From positions 29,245,001 through 29,309,000 of the forward strand of contig NW_024465369.1 of assembly GCF_017591425.1 (NCBI RefSeq): 64,000 bases of DNA. The letters are read 5' to 3'. The stretch comes from Ochotona curzoniae (lineage: Eukaryota; Chordata; Mammalia; Lagomorpha; Ochotonidae). Below the pieces are notes generated by a model, which did not search any database, was not told the DNA's origin, and saw nothing but the letters and a program-made list of their open reading frames with translations. Below, piece by piece: positions 12,630-22,989 of this stretch. Numbering within the stretch: position 1 is the stretch's first letter; every line of letters starts with the position of its first letter. Both the position numbers and the translations under genes were made by a program.

Positions 12630-13700
12630 GATCAAACTTTGGTGAGCAATTGACCTGGGCCCGACACCCATTATATTCCATGAACTGGATTTGTGCTCCT
12701 CTAATTAGAAAAGAGATTTTTTAAAAGGAAATAATTTTCTTGAAATTTATTTGATCTTTGGCAGGTTAACCTTTCTGTCTTTCCCTATATGAACTGTTGT
12801 TAGTAAGATATCGTAGACCTGCTAGATGTATTAAATGAAAATTGTACTTGGAAGCAAAAGCGCATGGTCATTGAGCAGTAAGCCGAAATCATTGTCTTCA
12901 TCATCCATAAGAAGCTCTGCACAAACTGATCCATTAATACCAGCCTGGCAAAGAAATGAATAGAAGGCTATTTTTCTCAGTAAAGCTCTTAAATCCTAAA
13001 CTGAGGTGTATTAAGGTTTGTACTACCACATGATCAAATTTCTGGAATAGATTTGATTCTGAGAAAATCACGTTATGAAATATTATAAATTGGACCTATG
13101 AGCACAGGCTTTAATAGCTGGAATTGGAACAGGAGATGAATAATATAGTGACTTACAGATAATGAAGCTTTTTATTAGGTACCAAATGCTTAGATCTGGA
13201 CCACTTAGATGGCACATATACCTTAAAACAGGGCAGCAAGAATTCCACATATGGTGGCTGTAATTATTATCATTGGATTTATTTTCTACTTCTTATCAGG
13301 TCCAAGCAGCTGATAAGAAAATGGTCTCCTGAAACAGTTTCAATTATCTACAGTAAAATTTCCTTTTGGCATTTGTGCAGTTTACAATGACTTGGGCCTA
13401 AATTAATGATACAGTATTATAGTTCTGGCTTATTAATGAAAACAGAGATAAACATAAATCCTGTGTGATATTTCAGCTTTGTCAGAAGTAAAGGCACATA
13501 AACAAAAATATATCAGGAATGCAGGACACCTGTATCACTTTGCTCGATATTTAATTATCTCAACATCTTGAAGGATGTGTAGGATCTCAACTAGGCAAAG
13601 GGACTTTCACATTTCAGAAAGAAACAAAAACATGTCTAAATGATAAGAGGAGACAAAATGAAAAAGAATGGGAAATATGGATAACCCAACATGTCTGGAA
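12630..13700. other. Repeat-free stretch, candidate conserved non-coding element
   Basis: I see no SINE, L1, LTR or microsatellite signature for about 1 kb. The stretch has many TAAT/ATTA cores ('taattag', 'ttaatgata', 'ttattaatg') and a GATA inverted repeat at 13290-13319. Conservation cannot be shown from a single sequence. Confidence 0.3.
13290..13319. promoter_or_regulatory. Perfect 10-bp inverted repeat carrying GATA motifs and a CAGCTG E-box
   Basis: Arm TTCTTATCAG (13290-13299), 10-base spacer, arm CTGATAAGAA (13310-13319). Each arm contains TGATAAG, the GATA-factor core, and the spacer/right-arm junction makes CAGCTG. This is the arrangement of a possible composite enhancer site. Function is inferred only. 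Confidence 0.35.
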
Positions 13701-13731
13701 AAAGGGCTTTCCCTGAATCACTGTACCCTTT

Positions 13732-14190
13732 TCACTGGTTTATTGCTACATAACTGAACATTACAAAACCAAGTGACTAAAACATACCATTTGTCATTGC
13801 TTTTTGTAATTCTGTGAGTTAAGCTGTCAGATCTTCTGACCCACAGGGTCTTAGCTGAGGCTACTCATATGTCTGAAATCTTTGGGGAGCGCAGGTGCTT
13901 TCAGTTATTGGCATGTCCTTCATCTCAATACATGATATGTCATCACCACTGCTTTGCCATATATCCTGTCTCACAAAACGATAACCTGGTTGTTAGGTTA
14001 TTTAAGGGAACATTCTAGAAGATGAATTCTAGAGTGAAAACACAACATATTCTTATACATATGGTTGTCATTATTCCACTGGCCAAAAGTAATCATGTGA
14101 CCAAGCTTAGAATCAATTTGAGTGATGCAGAAAGGAATAAATACCAGGGGGTATAACTTTTTGGAATAATGAAAATACAGGAAGTTGCTA
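13732..14190 (-). mobile_element. Ancient MaLR-type LTR remnant (MLT1-like)
   Basis: Reverse-orientation landmarks in order: 'tttattgctacataactg', 'gtgactaaaacata', 'ctgacccacagggtcttagc', then after a gap 'agtaatcatgtgaccaagc' and 'aataccaggggg'. These follow the layout of old MaLR LTRs. Heavily diverged, so the subfamily is not called. Confidence 0.45.
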
Positions 14191-14926
14191 GTTCTAATAG
14201 AAAATTTGTAAAGATGGAAACTCATCTAGAATTTTCAGTTTTTTTCCACAATAAACAAAAAATATGATTATCAGTACCTGTACATCTGCATTTTAAGCTT
14301 GAATCTAATAAAATAAAATGGAAAAGATGTTTGAAGAAATCATAAGATTCATCAGATAAAGAAAAATAATTATAAATGTAAAAGCTGATAAACATTTCTA
14401 GATGATCTAATTGCAAATAGAATTTAGATTGACTTGTAGAGAAAGTCATGTTCAAAAGAAGAAATCTCTTCACAGGAAAAAAAAAATCACCTTATTAAAA
14501 CTAGAATACAAGAGATGACAAATAGAAATAGTACAAAAAACTCCTGGGGAGATGATCAAGAAAAAATCTTCACTTCTGCTGCATAAAGATTAAACCTTCT
14601 AAGCAATAAGCATAAATGGCCTTCTGATGCAAAAGAAGTACCAAGACACAACTCCCAATGTTTCAGATAATTACAATACATCTAATCTCAAATACTTCTC
14701 CAAGAATTCATGCCTTATGTTAGCCCTTCCAATATTGATCATGTACCTCACTTTAGACAATGAAACATCAGTAAGCATAATGCTAAGTGGTGCTTCTTAA
14801 CAGGTTACACAATGAGATGTATCCATGTGAAAATTTTCTGTTAGAATGTTGCTGCCATATAAGATGACTTGGTTATAAACGGTGAATGATCAGAGTATGT
14901 ATGCAGTGGAGTCTTGAATAGCAAAT
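14191..14926. other. AT-rich stretch, nothing recognised
   Basis: No coding or repeat signature that I can support. Confidence 0.45.
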
Positions 14927-14938
14927 AGAAATCAATTG
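14927..14938 (+). repeat. Target-site duplication, left copy (HAL1-like element)
   Basis: AGAAATCAATTG. It matches 17922-17933 at 11 of 12 positions. Confidence 0.8.
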
Positions 14939-16071
14939 GGTGGAATCAAGATGGTGGAATAGGGTAAGGACACATTTAAACGGACAGAAAAACATTTAAT
15001 CAGGATGAAGCAGAGAGCATATATTTCAGGAAATAGAAAAGGACAGAACAACAGCAGAAGAGTAACTGCAGATTGACAGACACAGGAAATCAGCAGGCAC
15101 AGCAGTGTGGAGTTGCAATGACTGATACTCCAGCACCATTCAGCTAACGACAATCTGAACTCCACCAGCAACCAGGTGAGAAGGGACTTTCAAAGAGAGC
15201 TTGGGAGGTGAACCCAGACAAAGAACTGTCTGTCATCCTGGTCCATTTGATTTGACCAGGAACAAAGACAGAGCACCAGATCTCAGATGGGCAGTGTGAG
15301 AATAGGGTGGATTTCATAGCCCAGTTAGCCCCATAGAGCTGAATTGGACGCCATTTTGCGTAAGAAGGAAAGGGCAAAGGAAAGGACTGAGCAAGCACTA
15401 AGCTGGGAGTGAGCTCATTTCTGACTCAGCGAACTGCAAGGACGTGACATTCTACAGGTTCCACGTTGATCTGGTAGCCCTCTGATCTGGTGGCCAGCAG
15501 ATCAAGAACTGTAGTGGTGGTACGTCAGGTGCCGTTTTGTGCACTGTGCCAATAGCTTTGGGACTGCAGGGGACAACAGAGAACTGCGCATGTGCTGAGC
15601 TTGCAAGAACTTGCTGAGGTCTGTGGATTGTGCTTGTCTCACAGGAAAATAATACCAACTGTGTCATCATACCGGTCAAATTAGGTCTGTGTGGCACCCA
15701 GACCTAATGACCAACAGGTTCCAACAAGATCAGTGCTACCAACAACCTAATTATATAGGACACCTGGTGTCTCTCTAATCCTGGGACCTGCTCCAACCAG
15801 AAGTGGGAGAAAGGTTGCAGAGACAATGGTGCAGCCTCAACATGGTATCACAGGAGGTGGAGAGTGGCGAGCCAAGAGCTGAGGCTCTGGAGACCACGGT
15901 GGATATCTGACATAAGAACCCAGAACTGGAACTCGCTGGAAGTTGTGGCACAAGTGGCTGCAAGCAAAAAGCCATGTGCCAACTGCAATAAGAAAAATCG
16001 CATTGTAGATGTGTGAATGACACAGCTTAGAAACCTGCCCCAAGAAGAAGACTCTGCTAACCAGAAGTGCA
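14939..16071 (+). promoter_or_regulatory. L1-type 5' UTR with YY1-like site near its start
   Basis: CAAGATGGTGG at 14947-14957 sits about 10 bases from the element's start. This is the position where mammalian L1 promoters carry a YY1 site that fixes the transcription start. The region is purine-rich and CpG-poor now. Promoter activity today is not implied. Confidence 0.6.
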
Positions 16072-17034
16072 ATGATCAAGAGTAAAAGAAGAGACAAAGG
16101 CACAATGAATATTACTGAGCACTCCCCTGCAAAGGAGCAAAATCCTATGCCAACCTCAGAGTTAACTGAGGAAGACATTGAAAAAATGGGAGACACAGAA
16201 TCCATAAGACTCATTTTAAAGCTTCTGATCAACAATGAGAAGTTCATGCAAGAGTTCAAAGAATTTAAGGAAGCAATAAAGCAAATCAAGGCTGATTTAT
16301 CAGAAATTAAGAACACAGTAGAGCAAATTACAAGTACAGTGGAGAGTCTCCAAAATAGAATGAAGCAAGCAGAAGAAAGGATCTGAGAATTGGCAGATAT
16401 CTCCTGTCACCAGGGGGAAGCAAACAAAAAGCTGGAAGCAGAGCTGGATCAGGCCAAAAAAAGTATTCAAGAATTCAAAGACACTGCTTAAATGTCAAAT
16501 ATAAGAATTATGGGAGTCACAGAAGGTGCAGAAAGAGAAGCTGAATTTGCAAATGTATTTAATGAAATAATCAAGGAAAATTTTCCTAATCTGGAGAAAG
16601 AATTGGGAAACAAGATCCAGGAGGGGCACAGAACTCCCAACAGGCTTGATCAAAAGCCATCTTCACCAAGACACATGATCATCAAGCTCTCTTCAATTGA
16701 ACATAAGGAAAAGATCCTGAAATGTGCACATGAAAAAAATCAATTGACATATAAAGGAATGCCAATTAAACTCACAGCAGACCTCTCACAGGAAACTCTA
16801 CAGGCAAGAAGAGAATTGAGTGACATATTCCAGAGTCTAAAAGAAAAAGGTTGTCAGCCTAGGATAACATATCCAGCAAAGCTTTCTTTTGTCTTTGAAA
16901 ATGAAATAAAACTTTCCCACAGTAAAGAAAAGCTAAAAGAATTTGCCTCTTCCAAACCTGCCCTACAAATGATACTTCAAGATGTTCTCTTGACAAAGAG
17001 GAATAGCACCTACCAAAACCAAAGGCAAATGTGA
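16072..17034 (+). pseudogene. L1 ORF1 (RNA-binding chaperone) with two stop codons
   Basis: A single frame of 321 codons from ATG at 16072 to TGA at 17032-17034, broken only by TGA at 16384-16386 and TAA at 16489-16491. There is no frameshift. Residues about 35-105 are charged and heptad-like (EFKEFKEAIKQIKADLSEI), as expected for the trimerising coiled coil. After the second stop the frame reads NIRIMGVTEG, the start of the RRM-like domain. Further on it reads RITYPAKLSF (about residues 264-273), the hallmark of the C-terminal domain. The length is close to a typical ORF1 protein. The product would bind L1 RNA in a cytoplasmic particle; as it stands it would be truncated. Confidence 0.85.
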
Positions 17035-17118
17035 AGAACATCCCAGTAAAATGACAACAGAAGACTAAACCAGTGAACAACCCATCCCTAAAATAAAAGC
17101 ACCAAAGTACCACCCGTA

Positions 17119-17262
17119 CATATTAAACTCTGAATGTAAATGGCTTAAGCTCAATCAAAAGTTGTAGATTAGTAGACTGGATTAATAAACAAAAACCATC
17201 TGTTTATTGTCTGTAGGAGACACACTTCAACAAAGATCAGCGAAAACTATATCGCATGGGTT
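17119..17262 (+). pseudogene. L1 ORF2 5' stub (start of endonuclease domain)
   Basis: Forward translation across frames gives LNVNGL, then RLVDWINKQKPSVYCL and a stop followed by ETHF. This is the beginning of the L1 apurinic endonuclease domain. It ends at LYRMG. The catalytic remainder and the reverse transcriptase are absent. Confidence 0.7.
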
Positions 17263-17264
17263 TT

Positions 17265-17650
17265 GTTGTTTTCTGTTTGTTTCATCTCTTCAAAACATTT
17301 TCTTCTGATTAAATCATTCAATGAGTCGTAGATCATGCAGTGTCATCATTTTCTGCAAGAAGGTTCTTGATTTTCATTTCTTCAGCTACATGTTAGTCAT
17401 TTAATAGCATGTTATTTAACTTCATGGTGTTGTTAATTTCTTTTTTCTCCCTGATGTTGATTTTGTTTTATGACTCTTCATTTATGGGGATGATTAGTGG
17501 CTGTGTAATGGAGACTGTCATATCTAGTAACATGTCATTTAATTTCATGGCATTGTAAATTTCTATTTTTCTTTCTATTGTTGATTTTGTATTATGACTT
17601 TTCATATGAGGAGATGTACAGTAGCTGTGAAATGGAGACTAACATCCGGA
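17265..17650 (-). mobile_element. Antisense ORF2-derived block inside the HAL1-like 3' region
   Basis: Read on the minus strand, the segment contains NTMKLNNMLLND and then EEMKIKNLLAEND, resembling an internal ORF2 motif, in the orientation opposite to ORF1. Its plus strand holds a near-duplicate pair of about 118-125 bases (17385-17505 and 17524-17640, each starting with 'acatgtcattta'- or 'gcatgttattta'-type words and ending 'aatggagact'). Confidence 0.55.
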
Positions 17651-17921
17651 TGTGAGGATGCAGTGTAGCAAGCATTTTTGCTTCCAGACAAAGATGGACT
17701 TACAATGAAACTGTTTACTGTATCTTGACAATAGGATGCTGGACTCTCTGCCATTTTCCATGCCCATAATGATGGACATATGACTGAGTATGAAGAACTA
17801 TATGTTAGTAATGATATAGAGGAACTAGATGGGAGGGAGGGAATTGGGGAGGGGATAAGGGAATATGGAACTGTATCATAAAATCACTGTAATAATAATA
17901 AAATGTAAAAAAAAAAAAAAA

Positions 17922-17933
17922 AGAAATCATTTG
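17922..17933 (+). repeat. Target-site duplication, right copy (HAL1-like element)
   Basis: AGAAATCATTTG, directly after the A-tract. Confidence 0.8.
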
Positions 17934-18430
17934 AACCTTTCCATCCTATTTGTGTTGTATGTAGGTGATCCCTACTGATGAACCATGAACTGGAGACAAG
18001 TTCCACCAGATTCAGTTCAAATTACAAAATCTTTAAAGAAACACATTACTGTTTAATGAACCACTGAAATTTCAGGTTGCTGTTTATAAAGTAATAAATA
18101 CATGGGGAAATGATGTATGTTGGGGACAGTAGACTGGAAATTCATGTAATTCCATGTATTTGGGAAATTCATGAAGTAGGACATAAAGGAAAAAACAATA
18201 AACAAGAACAAAAAATCTATACATGAAAACACTAAAATCTCCACTAAGCCTTCCTTAATATGAAACGTTGAAGGAGCAGTTATTTCCATAACTCTTCACA
18301 ACTCTTCTATCTTGCCCTGTGAAACAGGAAATGGAAGAAAAAAAACCATGTTCCAACAATTCCTCCAGGAGTTCTATTCTTTCTCTTTTTTTTAACATTT
18401 GTAATTTATTTCTTACATACTTGGTATATT
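17934..18430. other. AT-rich flank, nothing recognised
   Basis: Only chance frames. A T-rich run lies at 18381-18393. Confidence 0.45.
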
Positions 18431-19597
18431 TGTAGTGTGAAGCTCGGGAAGGGTGGGTGGAGTCGGCGATAAAGACACGGACACTGTCACTTGGTGCCCT
18501 CTCGCAATAGCTCAAGAAGAAGTTGCCCTTTTTATTTACTCAGACACATCACAAGCCTCCACACAAACAACTAATTGTTCTATTTTTACATCAAGACTAA
18601 GAGGGCATGTACAGACATTTGTTCATTCCATCTGCACTTCAGGGCTAAGCAGGTGCCCCTAAAGTTAATTCTGCAAAATGCTGTATTCTTATTCTTCAAA
18701 GCAAGGCATTATTCATTCTTCGGTAGTAGTCATGAAGCGACAGCCAGGACTCCAAGGCCAAGGCACATGCATTTACCTGCTAATCAGTATTACATTCCTA
18801 CCACATTTCTATTTCTACAATTTACCCGTTATTTAATGGGAAAATAGGTTACAAGGGAAAAAATGTAAAATCCAAGACAAAAGTTCCAAATATTAAATCC
18901 CCCAACAACTACGTAAACAATAAAACAATAATTAAGAGCATATTTTCTTAATAAGAGCATCCTTAATTCCTCTAGCTAAAAATTATAGAAGTGGCTAAAA
19001 GGGTTACATTTTGTCTGCTCCAAAAAAATTGCAAAGACAGGCTAGCCTTTGAGATAACAATATTTATTGCCATAGCAGTTTCAGCTCTCACTCCCATCAT
19101 TTGCATTAATATTGAGGATATATATCAAAAACTTTCCCAGAAGGTTTGCTACATGTCTGGGCCAGATTTTGAGGCAATAGTGGAATTACACAATAAGGTG
19201 TCCAGAAATGGCATGGGCTTAATTGTGCTCCTGTGTGTAAATTGTCAAAGCCCCACTCACCAAGACATTATTAGTGACATTAACTCTCAAGCTCACATCA
19301 GTTGCAAATGCCATCTCACAGGGACAAAAAACAATGCCTCAATAGATTACAGAATTCTTAGTGGGGTGCTTGAGTGTCCATGGAAACAGGGAGTGAAACA
19401 GTGTCAAGGTGGTCAGAAAGAAATCCGCTGAGCCCTGCCAAACAGCTGGAAGCTCCCCTGGGCCCTGCCAAACAGGGGACATGTTCTCTTCACACCTCCG
19501 TGTCATCCACACCTACTACACGGACCCCAGCACTGAATTTTATCATATAGCACATAAGTACTCAAATGTCCAAGAACCATGTTCGCGCGTGTGAACA
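18431..19597 (-). mobile_element. Probable solitary class II (ERVK/betaretrovirus-like) LTR
   Basis: On the minus strand the last 110 bases contain an AAATAAAAAGG box (about 18528-18538) that could serve as TATA and poly(A) signal together. They then read 'gtgtccgtgtctttatcgcc' and 'gactccacccaccc', and end in CA near 18431. This TATA, short R and U5 layout is typical of betaretrovirus-class LTRs. A TG start is plausible at about 19597 ('tgttcacacgcgcg'), giving about 1.15 kb. I see no gag, pol or env and no primer-binding site beside it, so a solitary LTR is likeliest. I could not find a convincing 6-bp duplication, so both edges are approximate. Confidence 0.55.
18991..19431 (+). other. 146-codon open frame antisense to the LTR, not called a gene
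   Basis: The frame starts MAKRVTF and includes a hydrophobic stretch (residues about 22-39, EITIFIAIAVSALTPIIC) and several cysteines. It lies on the strand opposite to the inferred LTR transcription. I do not recognise it. It is most likely a chance frame in a repeat, but it is the longest frame in the window not explained by L1. Confidence 0.25.
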
Positions 19598-19954
19598 ACT
19601 AATTTCCTTGGAACTTTTTAATAATATATTGATCACACACAATAATATGTTGCTCTGTCTCCAGAATCAATTCTATTTCATTTATTTATATTTCTGCTAA
19701 TCTGTCTTATTTCTGGAAACTAGAATGATTCACCAATTCAGACAGTATGAGTCCTTCTCCAAAATGTATGTATTTAGCTTTCATGGTAGGTTTTGGTTTT
19801 CTGGATTCTTCCATTTTTACAACACATTTTTGAGTAGATTGGCAGTTGCTAAAGAAAAATTTCAGTGCATTTTTAGATCACTTTGAGGTTTTGCATCTGG
19901 CCTCCATTGAACCTGTGTTCCATGTTCATATATCTATGTCCATTTATTCTAAAC

Positions 19955-19966
19955 GTTGTAGGACCA
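19955..19966 (+). repeat. Target-site duplication, left copy
   Basis: GTTGTAGGACCA, identical to 20294-20305. Confidence 0.9.
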
Positions 19967-20293
19967 GGCCCTGAACAGTAATCTAGTGGCTTAACCTCTC
20001 CATGCATGTGCCAGGATCCCATATGGGTGCCAGTTCTTGTCCCAGGTGCCCTACTTCCTTTCTAACTGCCTGTCTGTGGCCTGAGAAAGCAGTGGCGAAT
20101 GGCCCAGAGCCTTAGGATCTTGTACCCACATGAGATATTTGACAAATGCTCCTGGCTCCTGGCTTCAGATCAACTTAGCTCCAGCCATCACAGCCACTTG
20201 GGGAATGAATTACTGGACAATTTATCTTTCTCTCTGTCTTTCCTTCTCTGTATATTTGACTTTCCAATAAAAACTATTACAACTTCAAAAAAA
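19967..20293 (+). mobile_element. C-type SINE, full length, perfect 12-bp duplication
   Basis: Head 'atctagtggcttaacctct', 'ggatcccatatgggtgccag', 'gcctgagaaagcagtgg', 'gccacttggggaatgaatt', and tail 'tttccaataaaaac'. Right duplication at 20294-20305. Confidence 0.9.
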
Positions 20294-20317
20294 GTTGTAG
20301 GACCAAAATTCATTATC

Positions 20318-20620
20318 TTTTAAAAATATTTATTTATGAAAGGTAATGTTACACAATGAGAGGCGCGGAAGAAAGATCTTCCATCCACTGTTTCACTCCC
20401 CAAATGCCCAAATTGCTGGATCTTTTCCCACCTAAAACCAGGAGCGAAGAGTTTAATCTGAGTTTCCCATGTAGTAGCAGAGACCCATGTTCTTGGGTTA
20501 TCCTCTGCTGCTCTCCCAGTCACATTATCAGGGAGGTACAATGGAAGGGAAGCAACCAGAACAGGAAATAACACGTGGATGGGATGCTAAACAGAAGGCA
20601 GTACCTTTACTCACTATGTC
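20318..20620 (-). mobile_element. Older C-type SINE
   Basis: Reverse orientation: 'aaaaatatttatttatgaaa', 'agatcttccatccactgttt', 'ctcccagtcacattatcagg', 'acgtggatgggatgctaaac', and a decayed head near 'ctttactcactatgtc'. Confidence 0.75.
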
Positions 20621-20714
20621 TTAATTTAATTATGTGAAGAAACCATTTGGCTTTTTAGCACTATTCTTTGATATTTTAATTAATTCATTACTTTTCCATT
20701 CAAAATTAACTTTG

Positions 20715-20765
20715 CTTAGTGTTGCAAATTGAGTTGTGTCCCCATGAAGATATTAGCTGAATTAA
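20715..20765 (+). mobile_element. Ancient MaLR-type LTR, 5' piece
   Basis: 'gttgcaaattgagttgtgtc' and 'cccatgaagatatt' resemble the opening of an MLT1-class LTR ('...gaattgtgtcccc...'). It seems to continue at 21888 on the far side of a 1.1-kb segment. Confidence 0.4.
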
Positions 20766-21884
20766 TTTTTAAATTAATTATTTTTAAAATTAGTTTAAAG
20801 TTTATTACAAAGTTGAGATGATCACAGACTTACTTGGGCCACAAATTTGAATAGAGTATGTTTGGCATGGGGAGAATGTGGAAGATGAGGGGAGTGATGT
20901 TTCCACCCTCCTTTGTCCACAGGTGGTTGAGGAGAGGGGCACAAAGTGCATGTACTTCTCCTTGCTGTCAGAACACCCAGGTGTCAGGAAAGAGGAGTCG
21001 TCATGGGATATCTCGTGAATCCCTTGTATAGGGAACAATTTCATGGAATTGTTATATGAATTGTATGTGGGTGAGATTTCCATGGAGCACGTGAGGTATG
21101 TCTTCAAACTCCTGGCTCCAAGCTAGCTGCCTGGTTGTTCCAATTTTATCCCTCATCTAAGGTATCCTTCTTGCTAGCCAGAGACTTTGTTCAGTGGCTA
21201 TGTCTATGTCCCCTCCATCATCTGGATTGTACTGGGAAGTTATTGACATCACAAGAAGTGACAAATGCCTTCAGTCCTCACACAAGCCCTTGATTGTTCT
21301 TTGCGTGTGAGTTCTAGGGCCTGTTGACCATGCAACTACATCAGAGTGCCCACCTACTTTGATGCTTGTTGTAGAACCTAACCTGAAAAATTGTTCAATG
21401 TGCTTGTCTTTCCATCCTTTGAAGAGGAATTTAAGTTATTCTTCTGGGTTAGAAGAGCAGGTTGCCCTACATTTCATGTGCACCTGGCTGTGTTCTTCAC
21501 CCTTGCAAGGAGGTCAGCAATGTCAATGGCCCAGTCAGGCAACAGGTATTGAGAGGCCAGACTACATGCTTATGGACTCTGTTCCCTGACATCAGAGGTA
21601 CTTTAGGTTTGAATCCTTCATGCGATTCAAGGAGCCCATTCTTGGCTAGGCCCCCTTCTGTGTCCTGCCCCCAGCCCTGTCTCATGCACAATCTAGCAAA
21701 TACGATTTCCTGGTCTGTGAAGTGGTAGAAATAACCTCCACGTGCCCTATATGACCCATCCCCAGACAAAAACTGCAAAAGCCTGAGTAACAGCCTAGAC
21801 CAGCCCACCCTCAGACCCAATTCTCAAGCATAGCTGGCGGATACAGCAGCATGGCCTTTCCCACCTGCAACTCAGCTCAGCTGA
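20766..21884 (-). mobile_element. Unidentified 1.1-kb inserted segment with a 3'-end-like left edge
   Basis: On the minus strand the left edge reads 'gtaataaactttaaac' followed by A/T-rich sequence, like a poly(A) signal and a decayed tail. The flanks 'tagctgaatt' (about 20754-20763) and 'cagctgattt' (about 21878-21887) may be a target-site duplication. The body is richer in GC than its surroundings. A 107-codon minus-strand frame (21497-21820) has no family features. It could be a processed pseudogene, an L1 part I do not know, or an LTR element. Confidence 0.35.
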
Positions 21885-21887
21885 TTT

Positions 21888-21960
21888 GTTGAAATTTCAA
21901 CCCCTAATATTTATATGACCTTATTTGAAATTATTTTTATCCTAAATCCAGACACTATGT
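21888..21960 (+). mobile_element. Ancient MaLR-type LTR, continuation
   Basis: 'tgttgaaatttcaacccct', then 'tatgaccttatttgaaat', matches in order what should follow the piece at 20715-20765. Confidence 0.4.
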
Positions 21961-22079
21961 TCTTTTGTCTGGCTTGTTTAGGTCTTCTAATGATAGCTTG
22001 ATCTGTTAATGTCAGTAACCATTCAGAATGTTTGCTGTGATTCCTTCTCTTATCTTTGTTGTAGCTTTAATTTCTTTTT

Positions 22080-22332
22080 TGAAAATTTGAGAGGTAGGCA
22101 AACAGCTGTCATCCATTGTCCACTCTTGGACTCAAGCTAGAGCTGCTACTGGAGACAAAATCCAGGTCTCCCATGTTGATGACAAGGACCCAGTCATTTA
22201 TAGCAATGTTTCCCAGTGATTGTGTAGTAGGAAGATGAACTTTGGAGCCAGAACCAAGAATCAAATACAAGCATTCTTATTTAGTATTTAGGTATCTTAA
22301 CTGGCATCATAATCACCAAATCAAATGCCTAA
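22080..22332 (-). mobile_element. Old C-type SINE, diverged
   Basis: Reverse-orientation words 'ttgagaggtaggcaaacag', 'ccaggtctcccatgttgatg', 'gtttcccagtgat' and 'caagcattcttatttagt' keep the SINE order. Confidence 0.5.
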
Positions 22333-22985
22333 CTTTTTAATTATATAATTGTAATTATGTTAAAAGCATCGCCAGCTAGCAGTAATGTTTGAATCACTTT
22401 TATATCTGTTCCAGTTTTTTTTTAATCTGTAGATTTTTCAATCATGTGGTCTTTCTTTAAAAGAATGTGTTTTGCTTTAATTTTTAACTGAATGGCAAAT
22501 AGTGAATTCATGTGATTGTTGGAGCTGTAATATGTCAGCACATATTTTGCTAGGAATTGCCAGGTAAAAAGTATTTTAGACTTTGTAGGCTATAAACTGT
22601 CTGTGTCTCATATATTTTTCTCTCCTGTTTTAAACAAACATCTACAAATATAAAAACGTGGATCTTGTGTAATATATAAAGGCATGTCAGGAAAGATATA
22701 GTTTAGAGGACATAATTTACTGAGCCTTTTTCTAGAAAGTCTTATTTTCTATTATAGAGGATTTTACTTCTAGTTTACAGATAAAATACTTGTTGGTCAC
22801 CTTAATATAAGCAGAACCTATGCTGAACTGTAGCTAAATTGAAGTTCTATAATCCCCTGTCTGTTTTAACCATGGCCCACCGGCACTGTAAATCAAAAAC
22901 ATAATGTAATCCTCAAATCTTTCTGTATAGTATGTCCTAAACCCTATTTTTTTTCAATATTTTAGAGAATATTAGTGGTTTTTAT
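22333..22985. other. AT-rich stretch, nothing recognised
   Basis: No coding or repeat signature that I can support. Confidence 0.45.
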
Positions 22986-22989
22986 ATAC

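Larger units (their letters stand above)
14939..17921 (+). mobile_element. HAL1-like non-autonomous L1 derivative, near full length
   Basis: A complete insertion of about 2.98 kb between 12-bp duplications, with an A-tract at 17907-17922. Order: 5' UTR opening with 'caagatggtggaatagg' (14939-16071); an L1 ORF1 frame with two stops (16072-17034); a short spacer; the first 40 or so codons of ORF2 (about 17119-17262); then, instead of the rest of ORF2, an AT-rich region containing an antisense ORF2 piece and a duplicated block (17265-17650); then a terminal unique 3' region with a G-rich tract (17830-17858). HAL1 ('half-L1') elements, which carry L1 ORF1 and lack a working ORF2, are known in mammals. 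Assignment to that class is inferred from this structure. A simple internal deletion of a normal L1 is less likely because the relative at 43155-43580 shares the same odd 3' region. Confidence 0.75.

Noticed and set aside
17265..17650. A separate minus-strand L1 inserted into the ORF1 element
   Set aside because: The same 3' sequence is found at 43155-43580 joined to the same terminal region, so it belongs to the element. No A-tail or duplication marks a separate insertion.
18991..19431. 146-codon frame with a membrane-like segment as a host gene
   Set aside because: It lies antisense within a probable LTR, has no recognisable domain and no exon signals that I can support. Kept only as a finding.
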